A stretch of DNA of 64,000 bases from Gnetum montanum (lineage: Eukaryota; Streptophyta; Gnetopsida; Gnetales; Gnetaceae): positions 89,677 to 153,676 of the forward strand of contig MNCI01000596.1 of NCBI GenBank assembly GCA_015680685.1, in the 5' to 3' direction. Positions within the stretch are counted from its first letter, which is position 1. The number at the start of each line of letters is the position of its first letter. The translations under genes were made by a program, and so were the position numbers. Under the pieces are notes generated by a model that ran no database searches, was not told the DNA's origin, and saw nothing but the letters and a program-made list of their open reading frames with translations. Shown here in pieces: positions 22,352 through 34,859 of this stretch.

Positions 22352-24030
22352 TGTAATGATCGAAAATGTTGGTGGCTGGAACACTGAGGGGTTCATGGAC
22401 GCACAATGTAACCCCACATCTACATGAGGGCCTTGCTAGATGTGGAGATGGGATGCCTTGAATGGTCTTTTTGATCGAACAGGGACTTACATAGTGTAAA
22501 TGGTATGAGTGCAAAACAACACTAAGTGTTGAGTAGTGTCATGTTAACGGTGTGAACAAAATCGAGTGTAGTTAGTGTGAATAGTGTCGAGTGTAGTTAG
22601 TGTGAACAATGCTGAGTGTAGTCAAGTTTTTTGGTAGAAAATGAGTGTGTCGACATGTGCAAACCATCTCTTGAGCATAGTTGTAGGACAAAATGTGAAA
22701 AAAATGCAAAGGAAATGCAAGGGAGGAAGAGAGAGAAACAAAACACTGCCCCAAATGGGGTTGAGTGTAGTTAACATCAAAAGGGATTCAGAAGGCACGC
22801 AGTGTAAAATAGGCACAGTGGGATCGTAGTCACAGTCTCAGTGGTGTCGAGTTGTAAAGTCTAGCACTCACAGTGGTGTTTATGCTTATTGGGTTGGCCA
22901 CTATAGTGTACCATGTGGTGTCCTGCAAGGGTGCAATGGGGTTGCAATGTACCACGTGATGTGCAACTCTACCTCTTTGCCAGTGCATTTGGGTCTCATT
23001 CACCTAAGAAGCTAAATGCTAAATCCAAAAATGCTAGATGCCAACTAAAAATGCCAACCACTAAAATTTTGGGGTGCAAGGACATTTATAGGGCTAGGAT
23101 TGGCCCAAAATGTGGATCATATAACATGTGATAGAGTGGTAGGTGGGACTACACTCACCCCAACTACGCTCTAGTGTTAAGCTCTATGGTGTTGGGTGGT
23201 GTCATTGCTTCGATAGACTTTGTTAAGCCAAGATTGTGACTACATTGCCCAGCTACATAGAGAAGATCACAATGTACCTAAATATGCTAAACAATGCCAA
23301 AAAAATGAAAATTTTGGAGACTATGCTCTAGAGCATAGTTATAATTTTTGGGAAAAGGAAAAGGCAAAAAATGACAAATGCTACTACTATAGAAGTGTTG
23401 AAGCGGATGCGAATGCCAATGCTACAATGTGGAGACCTTTGGAGGGAATTCTTGCCAACTATGCCCTAACTGCACTTTGGAACGTAGCGAGAGCATAGTC
23501 CTAGACTTAGGAAAAATCTGGTTGAAAATTGGTAAAACTAGCAAAATGTGGCTAAGTGTTGACCACGATCCAGGGGAGGCTGACTATGCTCTTGAGCGTA
23601 ACAAGTGAAATGTGGCTAAGTGTTGACTATGCTCTAGGGGAGGCTAACTACACTCCCAAGCATAGTAAGCGTAGGCTCAACACTTAGAAAAATTTGTGCA
23701 AAATCTGGCACTTGGGGTGACTATGTTAACTATGCTCTAAAGCATATTCGAGAGATGTAGTCCCAACAGTTAGAAAAATTATGCCAAAACTGGTGTTTTC
23801 ATGCTGACTATGCTCTATAACGTAATCCTAGCAATGGAGAGCGTAGTCTTAGCACTTAGACAAATTTCTAAAAAGTGTCATCATTTTGACACTTAGAAAA
23901 ATTTTGCAAATCTGGTAGTTTGAGTTGACTATGCTCAACACTTAGAAAAATTTAGGCAAAGTGTCACCATTTTGACACTTAGCCAAATTTGCAATCAAGA
24001 TGCCAATACCCAAAATTTTTTGGTGTTTCA
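22352..24030 (-). repeat. 5' LTR of element G (1679 bp)
   Basis: On the minus strand it starts TGAAACACCAAAAAATTTTG (24030) and ends CATTACA (22352). It is filled with GACTATGCTC, GAGCATAGT and GAGTGTAGTTAGTGTG words. The words include a perfect 18-bp palindrome, CTATGCTCTAGAGCATAG, at 23321-23338. Short ORFs inside are incidental. Confidence 0.82.
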
Positions 24031-24035
24031 CAGTC

Positions 24036-24640
24036 CATCACTATTTTCTTGGGATTAGTGGTAACATTATGACCACTATTTGTGGATGGTGGTATCCTAA
24101 TGATTTCCTGGTGATCAAGGTTGACAATTGTAAGGGGGACTTCTCAATCATTATGGAAAGGTCTTGGTTAAGCACTATTGATGCATGAATGGGCATTGGA
24201 GATCTTTTCCTGGAGATTTCCAAGGAAAATGCATTAAGAAAGATTAAGAAGAAGAGAGTTTTGTGCATCACGTACAATGATATTGAGTGCATCTATGTGC
24301 AAAAACTTTGGTCTATCAAAAGCACATCAATCAAAACATGCAGATAGTATGTAGATGAATTTGAAATTCAAAAGTGCCTGTACACAGTAGCCACAAAATA
24401 GGAGCATATCCAATGGCTAACAAATAATTCTAAAAGTAGCACATTTTACATGGAACCTACTAAGAAGCTAACTTATGCCTATGTAGAAGGTATGAATGAA
24501 TTGGAGTAAGTTCATCACCAACTCTTTGATGATGAATTTGATGATACCAATTAGGGATAATTGGGAATCCCTAACAATTCTAAAAATGAGCCCTTGAAGT
24601 TGAAAACTCTACCTACTAGCATGGAATATGCATTTTTGGA
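24036..24640 (+). pseudogene. Element B protease end and linker (broken)
   Basis: The blocks YPNDFLVIKVDNCKGDF and MERSWLSTIDA (24090-24185) match YPADFLVIRVENCKGNF and MGRAWLSTVDV of element C at about 57350-57250. A basic KIKKKRVLCI segment follows. The residues around the catalytic aspartate lie upstream and are lost to the G insertion. Confidence 0.72.
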
Positions 24641-26080
24641 ATCAATGCCAACCTTGCTCCTAAGTAAAAAAGGATGCTATTGAAGGTGGTCAAAAATGAC
24701 CAACAACCTTTGCTTGGTCATATCCTAAACTCATAGGGGTTGATCCTTGAATATGCTAGCATCACATCTATATTGATCTGGCCATGAAGCCAAAGAAGCA
24801 GTTGTAGCAATGATTGAATTCCAAATTAAAGTAGATCATCGAAGAGGAAATTGAATAACTTCTCAAGGCAAGGTTCATCTATCCAGTTGTGGATAGTGAG
24901 TGGATTAGCCCACTTGTAATTATGCCAAAGAAAGATGGCAAGTGGTAAGTTTGTATTGGTTTTAGGCTATTCAACATGGTGACATTTAAAGATCATTTCT
25001 CAATGTCATTTGTGGACCAAGTGTTGGACACTATTTCCTGGCATTGCTATTATAGCTTTCTAGATGGTTATAGTGGCTATAACCAAATTTAAATCAGACC
25101 CAAAGATCAAGACAAAACAACATTCACAAGTTCCTTGGGGACTTTTACATATCATAAGATGTCCTTTCGTCTATGCAATGCCCTCAAACTTTTCAATGCT
25201 TGATCCTAAGCATTTTTTAGCAGCAGATTAGTAGCAAGGTGAGAGTCTTCATGGATGACTTCTCCACCTATGGCACTACATTTGAGCAAGCCTTGGATCA
25301 CCTTGAGTAAGTGCTTAAAGGATGTGTGAAGACCAATCTTCAACTTCATTAATAAAAAAATCCATCTAATAGTCTAGGAGGGCATTATGCTTGGGCAAAG
25401 AATTTCTCAAGCAAGGATTGAGGTGGACCCTAAAACATTAGGGTCATTCAAAGAGTAACCCACCAACCAAAAACTATTAAAGATGTCTAATCATTCCTTA
25501 GACACACTGGCTACTATCGGTGATTCATAGAGAATTTTTCAAAGATCTTTAAATTGTTGATCAAGCTCACAAAGAAAATTCTTTATTCATATGGACCAAC
25601 AAATGTGAAAAGGCATTCCAACAACTTAAGGAGAAGCTTGTAAAAACTCTAAATTCTACAAGCACCACACTTGTCCAGACCATTTCACATCATGACAAAT
25701 GCATCAAACTATGCCTTAGAAGCCATGCTTAAATAGTTTGATGGCCAAAAACATCCTTACTACATCCACTGTGCAAATCAAAGCATTATGGGTGCATAGG
25801 TTAACTACACCATAATAGAAAAAGAGCTAATGTTGGTGGTGTATGCCTTGAAGAAATTCAGGCACTATGTGCTTATGTACAAGGTGTTTGTACACATAGA
25901 CCACAATGTCATTTGCTTCCTCATGAACAAGCTAACGATGAGCCCCTGTGTCATACGGTGCATGGTGATCTTACAAGAGTTCAATCTTACAGTGGTAGGT
26001 CAAAAGGGCACTAGGAATGTGGTTGCTAACCACTTTTTACAATTACAACAGGACAACAAAAAGGAGGAAAATTAGCCTTT
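24641..26080 (+). pseudogene. Element B reverse transcriptase and RNase H (broken)
   Basis: In order: EYAFLESMP (about 24625), SPLVIMPKKDGKW-stop (about 24910), SFLDGYSGYNQI (25055-25090), FMDDFSTYG with the catalytic FMDD at 25248-25259, then FHIMTNASNYALEAML (about 25690). The open part at 25830-26075 contains the RNase H segments LMLVVYALKKFRHYVL and HIDHNVICFLMNK. Numerous TAA/TAG codons occur where Gln or Trp is expected. Confidence 0.85.
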
Positions 26081-26229
26081 TGATCAATTTCTTGATGAAC
26101 TCTTCTTTGTCGATACAGTAAATGAACAAGTGTCCACTAATCCAAAATGGTATGATGGCATCCTCACTTATTTTCTCACTTAGGAGATGCCACAAGACCT
26201 AGACTTTCAAAAGAAACAAAAGTTTCTTT

Positions 26230-27500
26230 ATTAAGCCAAATGCTTCATGGAGATTTATGAACACCTTTACAAGGTGTGTGGGTTCATTGGTGTGATCCTC
26301 ATGCTACTCAACTATGCATTCTCTAAGATGCTCATGAGGGTCCTTGTGGGGGCCACTATGCAAAGAGATGCATGGCCATTAAGATCCTAATAGTAGGGTA
26401 TTACTAGCCAACAATCTTTAGGGATGCTCACCAATTTATCTACTCTTATAAACACTATCAATGAGATGGTGGCATGATTGCTCAAATGGAGGGGCCTCAA
26501 CAATGGATCTAACCACTAGAACCCTTCAAAATTTAGGGCATAGACTTCATGGATTCCATCATGCCCATGTCAAATGGAAAGGTGTACATAATAGTCATTT
26601 TTAACTATTGTACCAAATGGGCAAAAGCAACAACTATCATCGACTATACATCTTCCACTGTTGCATGGCTTGTACAACAGAATTTTGTAAATAGGTTTGG
26701 AGTGCCACATGCACTAATTTTTGATAATGGTACTCATTTCATAGGTGCTATTTTTTGTAAGCTCATGCAACACTTGGGGGTTGAACATAAACTAACAACA
26801 CCCTACCACGCCCAAGCCAATGGTTAAGCAGAGGTTACCAATAGGAAGATCACTAAGATCTTAACCTGAATAATTAGCAAATATAAGATAGATTGGAGCA
26901 TAAAACTAAATGATGCCCTTTGCGCTTACCACTCCACATGAAAACTCCCTATAGGCTAGTCTTCCTATGAGCTAGTGTATGAAAAATTACCAACTCTTCC
27001 AATTCAATCCAAGCTCCATACACTTTCAACAACTTGTGATCTATATCTTAACCTCAACCTAGCACAGAAAGAAAGACTAATCAACCTCAATGTGCTAGAT
27101 GAAAATTGATTGGTAGCCCTATCCTTGAATGAAGTGCATAAGGCATTCAACAAAAAACACCATGACCTTAGAATATGGAAGGCAAAATTTTAACCTGAAG
27201 ACAAGGTCCTCTACTAGAACCCCACACATGTACCTCAATGAACTAATTTTTAAACATTGTGGGAAAGGCCTTACATAATTTATTAAACCTTTTCTTTTGG
27301 GCCCATGTTAACCTATAAAACTGAGAGCCCAAACAAGAAATAGCTTATCAACATGCAACAATTAAAACCTTTCCATGAGCCCAAGCAAGCTAGTGAAATC
27401 AACGCCTTCTTGGATGGACAACCTTGCTCAATTTTATTGATGTCCTCCTTCCAAATTAGTCTTGGGAAAGATGGCCATTCGTGCTTATCATTAAAATGGC
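26230..27500 (+). pseudogene. Element B integrase (broken)
   Basis: The zinc region starts near 26320 (HEGPCGGHYAKRC). The core is IDFMDSIMP (first Asp, about 26545), IFDNGTHF (second Asp, 26720-26740) and NG-stop-AEVTNRKI (Glu, about 26830). The C-terminal part has YELVYEKLPTLPIQ and QLKPFHEP (27360). The closest relative in the window is element C at 54300-55290. There is no chromodomain. Confidence 0.87.
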
Positions 27501-29540
27501 TCTTCAATTTTTCTACCTTTTTTTTTACACTTTCTTTATTTTTATACCTTTTTGTTTTACACTTTTTTATTTTTTCAAATTTTTCTTTTACAACATTGTT
27601 AGTATGTTTTATTTTTCTTGAATATTTTACAATTTCTTTTATATTTTCCTTTATCTTGGTGTGAATTTTCCTTGTTTTCTAATAAAATTGATTTGCTTCC
27701 AATAGGACACAATGATGATTTAGTTGTTTTCCAATGGTGGTTTGTACCTAATGCTTTTGATTGCTAATGTTTGGTTTCTATTTTTGAATTTTGATAATTG
27801 ATGACTACAATAAAGTTTCTTTTCATGAAATAAGTAGTGAGACCATGTCATCCTCCCATCCAAAAACTCTACGATTTTCCTTGTTTTGGAAACATGAGGT
27901 CCCTTTTACATTAATGTAACTTTAGTGAACTTGTGACCTTGGTAATTTTCAAACTTGGAAAAGATTCAAAGGTTTGAAAAAGATGTAACTTCAAGGGGAC
28001 TCAATACTCTTTATGCCTCTCTACTCACTTGAGTGCATAAGTGTTTTCATGGATTTCTTACAGTTCTATGTTGACCAATAACAAGAAGTTGAATAATTAT
28101 TTGCATGGTGTGGTTCCCATCCAAAAATCCATAAAAACATAAAATTCAAAAAAAAACACATGATGGGAATTCAAAGCACACTTCTTAGACAAAATAATGG
28201 GCTATAAGCATTAGTTATGGAACTACAAAGGCATGTTACCCATGCTTAAAGGTCTCCTCTAACTAAGGCCCTTTCTCACTTCTTACTTTTCTTTTCTTTT
28301 GTAATAAGGAATAGTGATTTATTTGTGGGAGCATTCTTGTGTCTTGATGAAGTGGTCTAGTCTTAGGGTAGCAATGTGAAGTCACTAAAAGTGGTTGGTT
28401 TTGATCTAGATCAAGGATGAACTTTATTTGGTTATTTAACTATAAAATCAACAAGGGACATTAGAAATTTTGTTCCACTTCCTCTCTCATCCATCAATGC
28501 TTTTCATAACTCACCTCACTACTAGTTTTCATGTTTTTATTAATGTCTTAGTTTGATGTGTTAAAATTATTAAATGGATTCTTTTGAATTCGATCCTTAA
28601 CTTTTCATAACCATTATTGTATTATGGGACCCACAAACTCCTTATTTGAGGTTATGCAAGGGCAAAAATGGCATGAGCCTATTATGGGGAGGATCCACTT
28701 GCAAGTCTCTTAGTTGGGTTAGTTAAGTCCCTTATTCTTAGGTATTTTGGCAATCAAAGCTTTTACATTCTCCATAGATTGCATCCAACTATGTGCTCCT
28801 TAAGGAATTTCTCTAATCAATCCCCATCTTTTGTGAAATATCAAGCCCTCTTCATGCATCTCATTATGTTCTTGGCTTCTTGGTCTTCCATTTCATTTCA
28901 ATTTCACTAAAAAACTCCTTGTATTTTTCAGCTTTTAGCTTGGTCAACTATGGTCAATAGCCATGTTGACTAGGCCTAGTTGATGCAGCTAACCACATTG
29001 ACTAGGCCCCATCAACAAGGCCTAGTCGATGTAGCTGACGATGTCAACTAGGCCCCATCAATGAGGCCTAGTCGATACATGTGAAAAATTCTATATATAG
29101 CACCCACCACTTAGGAATTTTTTGCCATTTGCATCAAATGTAAAGGGAGCTTTTGTAATTTCTTAGAGATGAAAACCTTCCATAGCTCATCACTTTCAAA
29201 CCATTTGTCCAACTCACTCTGTTCTTTAGTTGTGTACCTTTGAAAGGTATGCTCTATGTCGTGTGGGCCACAAACCTTAGGTTTTCAATGACCAAAATTT
29301 TCAAAAATTTTCTAACTTCCCTATGGGTTTAATGAATCAATAATATTAAAATACTAAGTAATGAGAGTTAAACCTTTCAAACAGACTCAGGTAGCCTATT
29401 TAATTATGCAATAATAAAATAATATTAAAATAATCAAACCAACCATCATTACAACTTAGCCAACTGTAACTACCACAAGAGATAAGATAGTCCAAATTTT
29501 TCAAAGTTACACATTAAGTGCTAATCCTTGGTCATGTTGT
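27501..29540 (+). promoter_or_regulatory. Element B spacer with internal promoter before the accessory ORF
   Basis: I see no coding sequence. A T-rich stretch lies at 27515-27660. At 28960-29080 a cluster of GACTAGGCC and GGCCTAGTCGATG inverted words occurs directly upstream of CTATATATAGCACC (TATA at 29092-29099). The accessory ORF begins about 450 bp further on. Element C has the same layout (TATA at 52613-52605, ORF about 430 bp on), which argues for a real internal promoter. Confidence 0.55.
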
Positions 29541-31000
29541 GATTATGTATGGCACCTAGACCAAAATGCCTGCAAGAAGGAGGACCATTCCAACCAAGGA
29601 AAAAAATGACCTAAATCTAGAAGAGATTAGCAAGAACAAGCCTAAAAATAGGCAGCAGAAACTCATACGATGGGACCTCTCCAAGAGGAGCTCAAAGTCG
29701 AATTTTTTTGATAGATTCTCAAAGAAGCAAATGTAACTAAACAATCCCATCGAGATGAGGCATCAGGACCAATGCCAAGACTTGAGGTCACATTGACTCA
29801 AGCCTACCTTGATCAGATCAATCCTCATGACATCCAAAGTTTAGTTCTCCAAGAATTGAACTTTGGATCATTCTTAGAACATGCTTCAATAGAAGTTAAG
29901 ATGTAGTTACAGAACTCTTCCATGTGGCCAATCATCACTTCCAATGGAGAATGATACATGGAAGAGACGTATCTCTTCTAGAATGATAGGTAGGCAAGAG
30001 CCACTATGAAGATCAAGGACATTCAAGTGTTCTACTCGATGAAGGCCATTGCGTAGGCCCTTGGGTTGTCTGATACTGGAATAAATTTGGTAGAGAACTC
30101 TACAAAAGTAGACCCAAAGGTAAAGAAGGAGTGGACCAAGTGTCATGAGTGGATCATAAGGAATATGGTGCACTCACCTCAGCAAAGTATGTATATTTTA
30201 AGATAGCAACCTACCATGTTAATCTAATGGTGAGACCCAACAAGGTGACCACTTTCTCCACCCATGCATGTGCAACTTTGAATAGGAAATTCCTTGTGAA
30301 TCTTCCATAGCTAATCTATTTGGAGATAGAGAAGTGATTTAAGAAAAATGAACATGGAAGAAAGACCCTACCCTTTCCATGCCTCATCTGAAAACTATGC
30401 AAAAGGCTAGAGATAGTTTGCTATGCTAATGACATAATCAAGCATGCTCATGTTGCCTCCACCTCCACCACCCACTCATGAAATGATGAAGGATAAGACC
30501 CCTATCATGATCAAGAAAGAGGAGTAGCAACCACCACCTCCACCACCCACTCATGAAACAAGACACAAGGCTCACACTACCCTTGAGTGCATGGACAACA
30601 TCCTGAGGACAATTCCCATAAATCTCTAGGAATACTACTACTTTTTTGGTGCATTTGGAGGACGGCGAGGGGGTAACTGTCTTAGTGATGTACCACCATG
30701 GGTAGGAGACAGTAGTAGAGGTGGTTTTTGATAGAATTTCCAAAGCATTAAATGCATTTAAGACATCTATACTAGATGTTTCTACACTTAGAGATGTGCA
30801 AGAATTTGTAGGAATAGTTACAGTAGAGTAAGTGTAGCCTAGCCCAAAGAGTTGCTTGACCGATTGGTGGGAACTAGGCAACTAATTCCAGATATCTTTG
30901 ATTTTTTGGATACAATCACTACAGCCTAGTCAAAGCTACTAGAAAAAAAGGGCAAGTGCTATTTTCTAGCTATTGTATGAACTCCAATAATCATTTGGCA
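29541..31000 (+). pseudogene. Element B accessory ORF (sense, after integrase), truncated
   Basis: It opens near MPARRRTIPTKEK (29560). From about 30190 it follows element C closely: YHVNLMVRPNK, FSTHACATLN, YLEIEK, LPFPCLI and KLCKRL correspond to YHLNPMVRPSK, FSTHACATLS, FLEIEK, LSFPCLI and KLCKWA. A proline-rich PPPPPTHE stretch follows. The sequence parallels C as far as about 30980 and then ends abruptly. It is broken by stops and frame changes. Position and sense orientation match the env-like or ORF3 slot of Athila elements, but I see no membrane segment. Confidence 0.7.
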
Positions 31001-31650
31001 ATGACAAAGGCTATAAAAGAAGATTATAACTTAGTAAAAATGCAAGCATTGTTCATGTGATTGACCATCATCATATACATCTTGAAAATTGTTTTGTACT
31101 TCAATTTCTTATCTTTTGTTGCATATTGTAATTATTGAGAGCCTCAAAGTAAGGAATCTATAGTTGTAGCTACATTCTCTCTTTAATCTTTCTTTTCTTC
31201 TTTGTAAGCCTTGTGGGGTTAATGTGTTTCTTGCAAGAAGGCTTTTTTTGAGCTTGTTAGGACATTGTGGGGTTGGATGTGTTTCTGTGTAAAAACATTC
31301 CTTGTGAAGCTCAAACTTTATAAAGGCTATCATATCCTTGAATCCACATTTTTGAAGAAACAAAGTCTAGAAGTGTGCAAGGATTCTATTCTTCCAAGTG
31401 TGGATGTACACAAATTGGGGAATCACATACATATGAGTGTAGTTTTGATTTTAACTGATGGAACTTATTCAACCCCATTATATGTTTTCGATCTTCAAGT
31501 CATACTAAAGCTTTGGTACTCTTAGGTTGAGCATAACAACTCAAGAGAGAACTATGTAAGGAACCTATTTCATCAAGTCACCAATGTTAGGTGGATTCAA
31601 CTTTAACTATTAGAAAGATAAATTATAAGGTTTTATTGCATCTATCTTGG
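31001..31650. other. Unassigned junction between elements B and F
   Basis: The stretch is AT-rich, with two similar phrases around 31205-31290 (CATTGTGGGGTT-GGATGTGTTTC and TTGTGGGGTTA-ATGTGTTTC). Short ORFs on both strands show nothing I recognise. It may be LTR debris. Confidence 0.35.
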
Positions 31651-31699
31651 AGAGATGCACCCAATCCATCTATAGTAAAGGTAAGGTAAGAGGTAAGTG

Positions 31700-33430
31700 A
31701 TCTAACATTTCTGATACCTCCTCTATGGAATGATGGATTCGTGGTCTTTTCCAAAACATCCTAAACAAGGTGTGTTGCAGAAAAAGAAAGTTTGGAGATA
31801 AAAAGATGAGTTCTGAAAAAGAAATGATTACACAAGTATACACTATATTTTTACCTTGAATCATTTAACTTTTTAGAAAAGAAAGCAGTAGGTCTACCTT
31901 CTTGTGAAGGTACCCCACCAATGATAACTTCACTTGCATTCATATTCACCTAAAAAAGCTTCTAAAAATCTAGAATTTCAAGCATTGGTTCACTGGTAAC
32001 TTTTACTTTCAATAAGTAAAAGCTTCCTTGGATTTCATTATCCCACTTGAAATCTTATTTTTCTTCAACAAAATAAACATAGGCAATGAAATACCACTTA
32101 AATGCTTTATGAACCATTGTCAAAAACCTACTAAATTAAGAAATGATCTTATCTCCCCAATATTCTTAGGAGTTGACCAATCTCTAATAGCCTTCACCCT
32201 GGTAGCTTTCATCTAAATTCAATTTTTAAAAATCACATGCCTCAAATATGTAATCTACTTTTTAAAGAAATCACTTTTCTTCCCATTGATCACTATATGT
32301 GCCTCCCCCCACTTAAGACACATAATCCTTAAGTCATCTAAGTGCTCTTCATTGTTAGATCTATACACCAAAATATCGTTAAAAAAGATAATACAACACT
32401 TACCAATCAAGTCCTTCAATACATCATGCATTAAGCTCATGAATGTAGTAGGTGCATTCATGAGCCCAAATGGCATCACCAATCACTCAATCAATCCATC
32501 TAGTGTTTTGAAATATATCTTCCACTCATCAGTAGGCCTGATTCTAATTCGATGATACTCATTCTTCAAATCAATTTTGCTAAAAATTTTAGCATTAGTA
32601 TGGACATCAAGGATTTCATCCCTTCTTAGAATAGAAAACTTATACGTCACTATTATCTTGTTTATTGACCTATAATTAATGCACATCCTATATTCATCAT
32701 TGTCCTTCTTTAGCACTAGGACCACTAGAACTACATCAGGTAAAATGTATTACCTCATGAAACCATTTGTAAGTAACTCCTATTCTCGCCTTTGCAATTT
32801 GGCTTACTGATTTGGTGCCATTTGGTAAGCTCTCTCATTTGGAATGATATCACTAGGAATGAAATTAGTGACAGTCCATCCAATTCCCCTTTAAACATCT
32901 TAGAAAATTTCTTTTTTAGGCCTAGCACACCTGTAGGAAGTTCAATTTACACATCATCGTAGTTAGTAGCAACTGCTATCACAACAATAAAACCAAAACC
33001 TATTTTATCATGTTTCTTAATATATTCCCTCTCTCCTAAAAGGATTAAGAAAGCATTGAGTGAGTTTTTTTGTATCACTTGTTCAGCCATCATAGGAATC
33101 AACTCATGGATTTCATCAAGTCTAGCTACACTACACAAATTTCTTACTTCATCAAACTGAGCACCATTGTTAAAAATTCAAGGTCTATAAAGAATTACAT
33201 TAGCAAAATCTATTGGGAGTACATCACACTTCACAACATCATGAAAATCTCTAATTTTAAATTTCAAAGTATATTGTTTCCTCAACTCTTAGGAAAAATC
33301 TTTAGATAACCAATGCACTTTATATGGTATAGGATGAGGACTAGTTACCAAACAATATCTAGCAACTTCCCTAGTAGAAATAACATTTTCTTGGGCTCCT
33401 CCATCAATTAAAACATGAATCTGTTCCTGC
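31700..33430 (-). pseudogene. Element F protease, RT and RNase H start (broken)
   Basis: Protease: IHVLIDGGAQENVIS (about 33420-33370) with an I-D-G-G active-site-like triplet. RT: MVLVLKKDNDEYRMCINYR (32725), FSKIDLKNEYHRIRI, VMPFGLMNAPTTF (about 32480) and FFNDILVYRS, where the catalytic F-x-D-D reads FFND. The connection VGF.. lies at about 32150. RNase H: VNMNASEVIIGGVPSQEG (about 31945-31895), with N in place of the first catalytic D. Stops and substituted catalytic residues show decay. Confidence 0.78.
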
Positions 33431-33439
33431 CTAAGCAAA

Positions 33440-34776
33440 CATCAAGCCTTAATTCAAAACAATAATTTTCTATTAGGATGATCTACTTTATTCACATTCC
33501 TCATAAATGCACAAGAATTTAATTTAGAAACATCCTTTCTTTTTGAAGCATTAGGATTACCTATCTCAATATCTTGGCTTGATGTTTTTTACATCTCTAT
33601 GGTTTGCACACCTTTTCCCTTAACTATCCTATTAAGTGGACATTCCCATTACTCATGTTCCCATTCTTCACACTTGAAGTACTTGATTTTCGATGAACTA
33701 TTACCTTGACCCTTGCCTCTCTTTCCTTGGTCCTTCTTGGCTTTGTCCTTCTCATTATCTCTTTCAGTCTTCTTACCTTGGCTACTCTCCTTATGTTCAG
33801 TTTTGTATGTAGATCCTTTTTTAGATTTGGATCCCTTCTTCTTTCCCTTGAAAGTTTATTTGCTTACATTTTCAAATGCACTTAATTTCTTCTCAGCCTT
33901 GCATGCTAAATCATAAGCCTCATCAAGATTTTGTGACTCAAAAAAATATAACTCTTGCTAATACACCATTTTAAGGCCTCTTAAAAAAGATGGAAGCCTA
34001 TTGATACTATTTCTAGTTTACCTTAGCTTGATGGAATAGAACATAAAATTCAAGGTAGAATTCTTTGACATCTTTTTCATCTTGGCTTAGGAATTTTAAC
34101 TTCATAATGGTCTCTTGCCTCTTATGAGACTATTCAGATTTTCTCTTCAACCTATATTTCATCATATTTCAATCTCTGATAGATTGACCATTTTGTCTTT
34201 CATAATCTTAGAACTTCTTTTCCCATGAAGTAGAAGTCATACCTTCTAATCTAGATTCAAAAATAGGTACCCTCAAGTTATTTAGTATCTCTTCCAATTG
34301 GAAATGGTTCTCATGTGTCTTTAGCTAACTTGCAAAAGAATTGGTGCCATTTTTACCATTAAAAGTCTTCAACTCCATGTACAAAAATATTGCAACATTT
34401 CTAAACACTTAAGTAATCCTTGCCCCATCTTTATTATCAAGCTTGCCTAGAGAAGAAGTATTTAACATAGTTAAAGCCCCCAAAATTCCCATCTAAGGAA
34501 TAGGATTCCATCCCATTGAAACCCTTGGTTCATAGATTTCTACACTCTCAAAGCTGGATTGTCCTTCCTCTTTATTTGCTCTATCTCCACTTAGTTGTAA
34601 AACTTCATCTAAACATGCATGCTCTTCACCTCTATACGTTTAGATATGGCTAGGACCAGCTTTTCTACCTACCTTTATGTTGATTTCATCCAACCAAGCA
34701 ACCATCATTTGGAAGGTAGACTTCATGCTCTCAATGTCTCTATTTAGTGCTTGCACCTATTTCTTCCTAGATGCCA
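33440..34776 (-). pseudogene. Element F gag (broken)
   Basis: The minus-strand ATG near 34776 opens MASRKK. The capsid region includes LKTFNGKNGTNSF (about 34370-34330) and KLKFLSQDEKDVKEFYLEF (about 34100-34050). A lysine-rich linker (about 33860-33720) leads to a CCHC zinc knuckle at about 33680-33630. There KCEEWEHE-stop-WECP keeps three of the four ligands; the first Cys is Tyr. There are several stops. Confidence 0.72.
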
Positions 34777-34843
34777 TGTGAAATTAAAAAAAATCCTCAA
34801 CCAATCCCAAGTAACATCAAACATAAAACTTAACACAAGCTAA

Positions 34844-34855
34844 GCTCTCATACCA
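34844..34855 (-). other. Primer-binding site of element F
   Basis: Minus-strand TGGTATGAGAGC lies four bases after the LTR end. It differs by one base from TGGTATCAGAGC, the complement of the initiator tRNA-Met 3' end. Confidence 0.75.
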
Positions 34856-34859
34856 ATAA

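Larger units (their letters stand above)
19413..24030 (-). mobile_element. Element G: Tat-like gypsy element, right part (LTR, leader, gag)
   Basis: Reading leftwards on the minus strand gives LTR (24030-22352), primer-binding site, repeat leader and gag, then the insertion of A, then the gag tail and protease at 936-1. The LTR start (TGAAACACCA), the primer-binding site and the gag blocks show that it belongs to the same broad family as A, though the LTR bodies differ. The other LTR lies left of the window. It is inserted into the protease region of element B. The 5 bp CAGTC at 24031-24035 is the expected target duplication, but its partner cannot be seen. Confidence 0.85.
24031..31000 (+). 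mobile_element. Element B: Athila-like gypsy element, pol and accessory ORF, both ends missing
   Basis: A plus-strand run of protease, RT, RNase H, integrase, a 2-kb spacer with an internal TATA box, and an accessory ORF. Every block has a counterpart in element C on the minus strand (57400-50500). The 5' part was separated by the insertion of G and lies left of the window. The homology to C stops near 31000, so the 3' end is truncated. There are stops throughout. Confidence 0.82.

Noticed and set aside
22572-23498. Short ORFs in the LTR of G
   Set aside because: They sit inside a complete LTR and follow its repeated words; no conserved domain.
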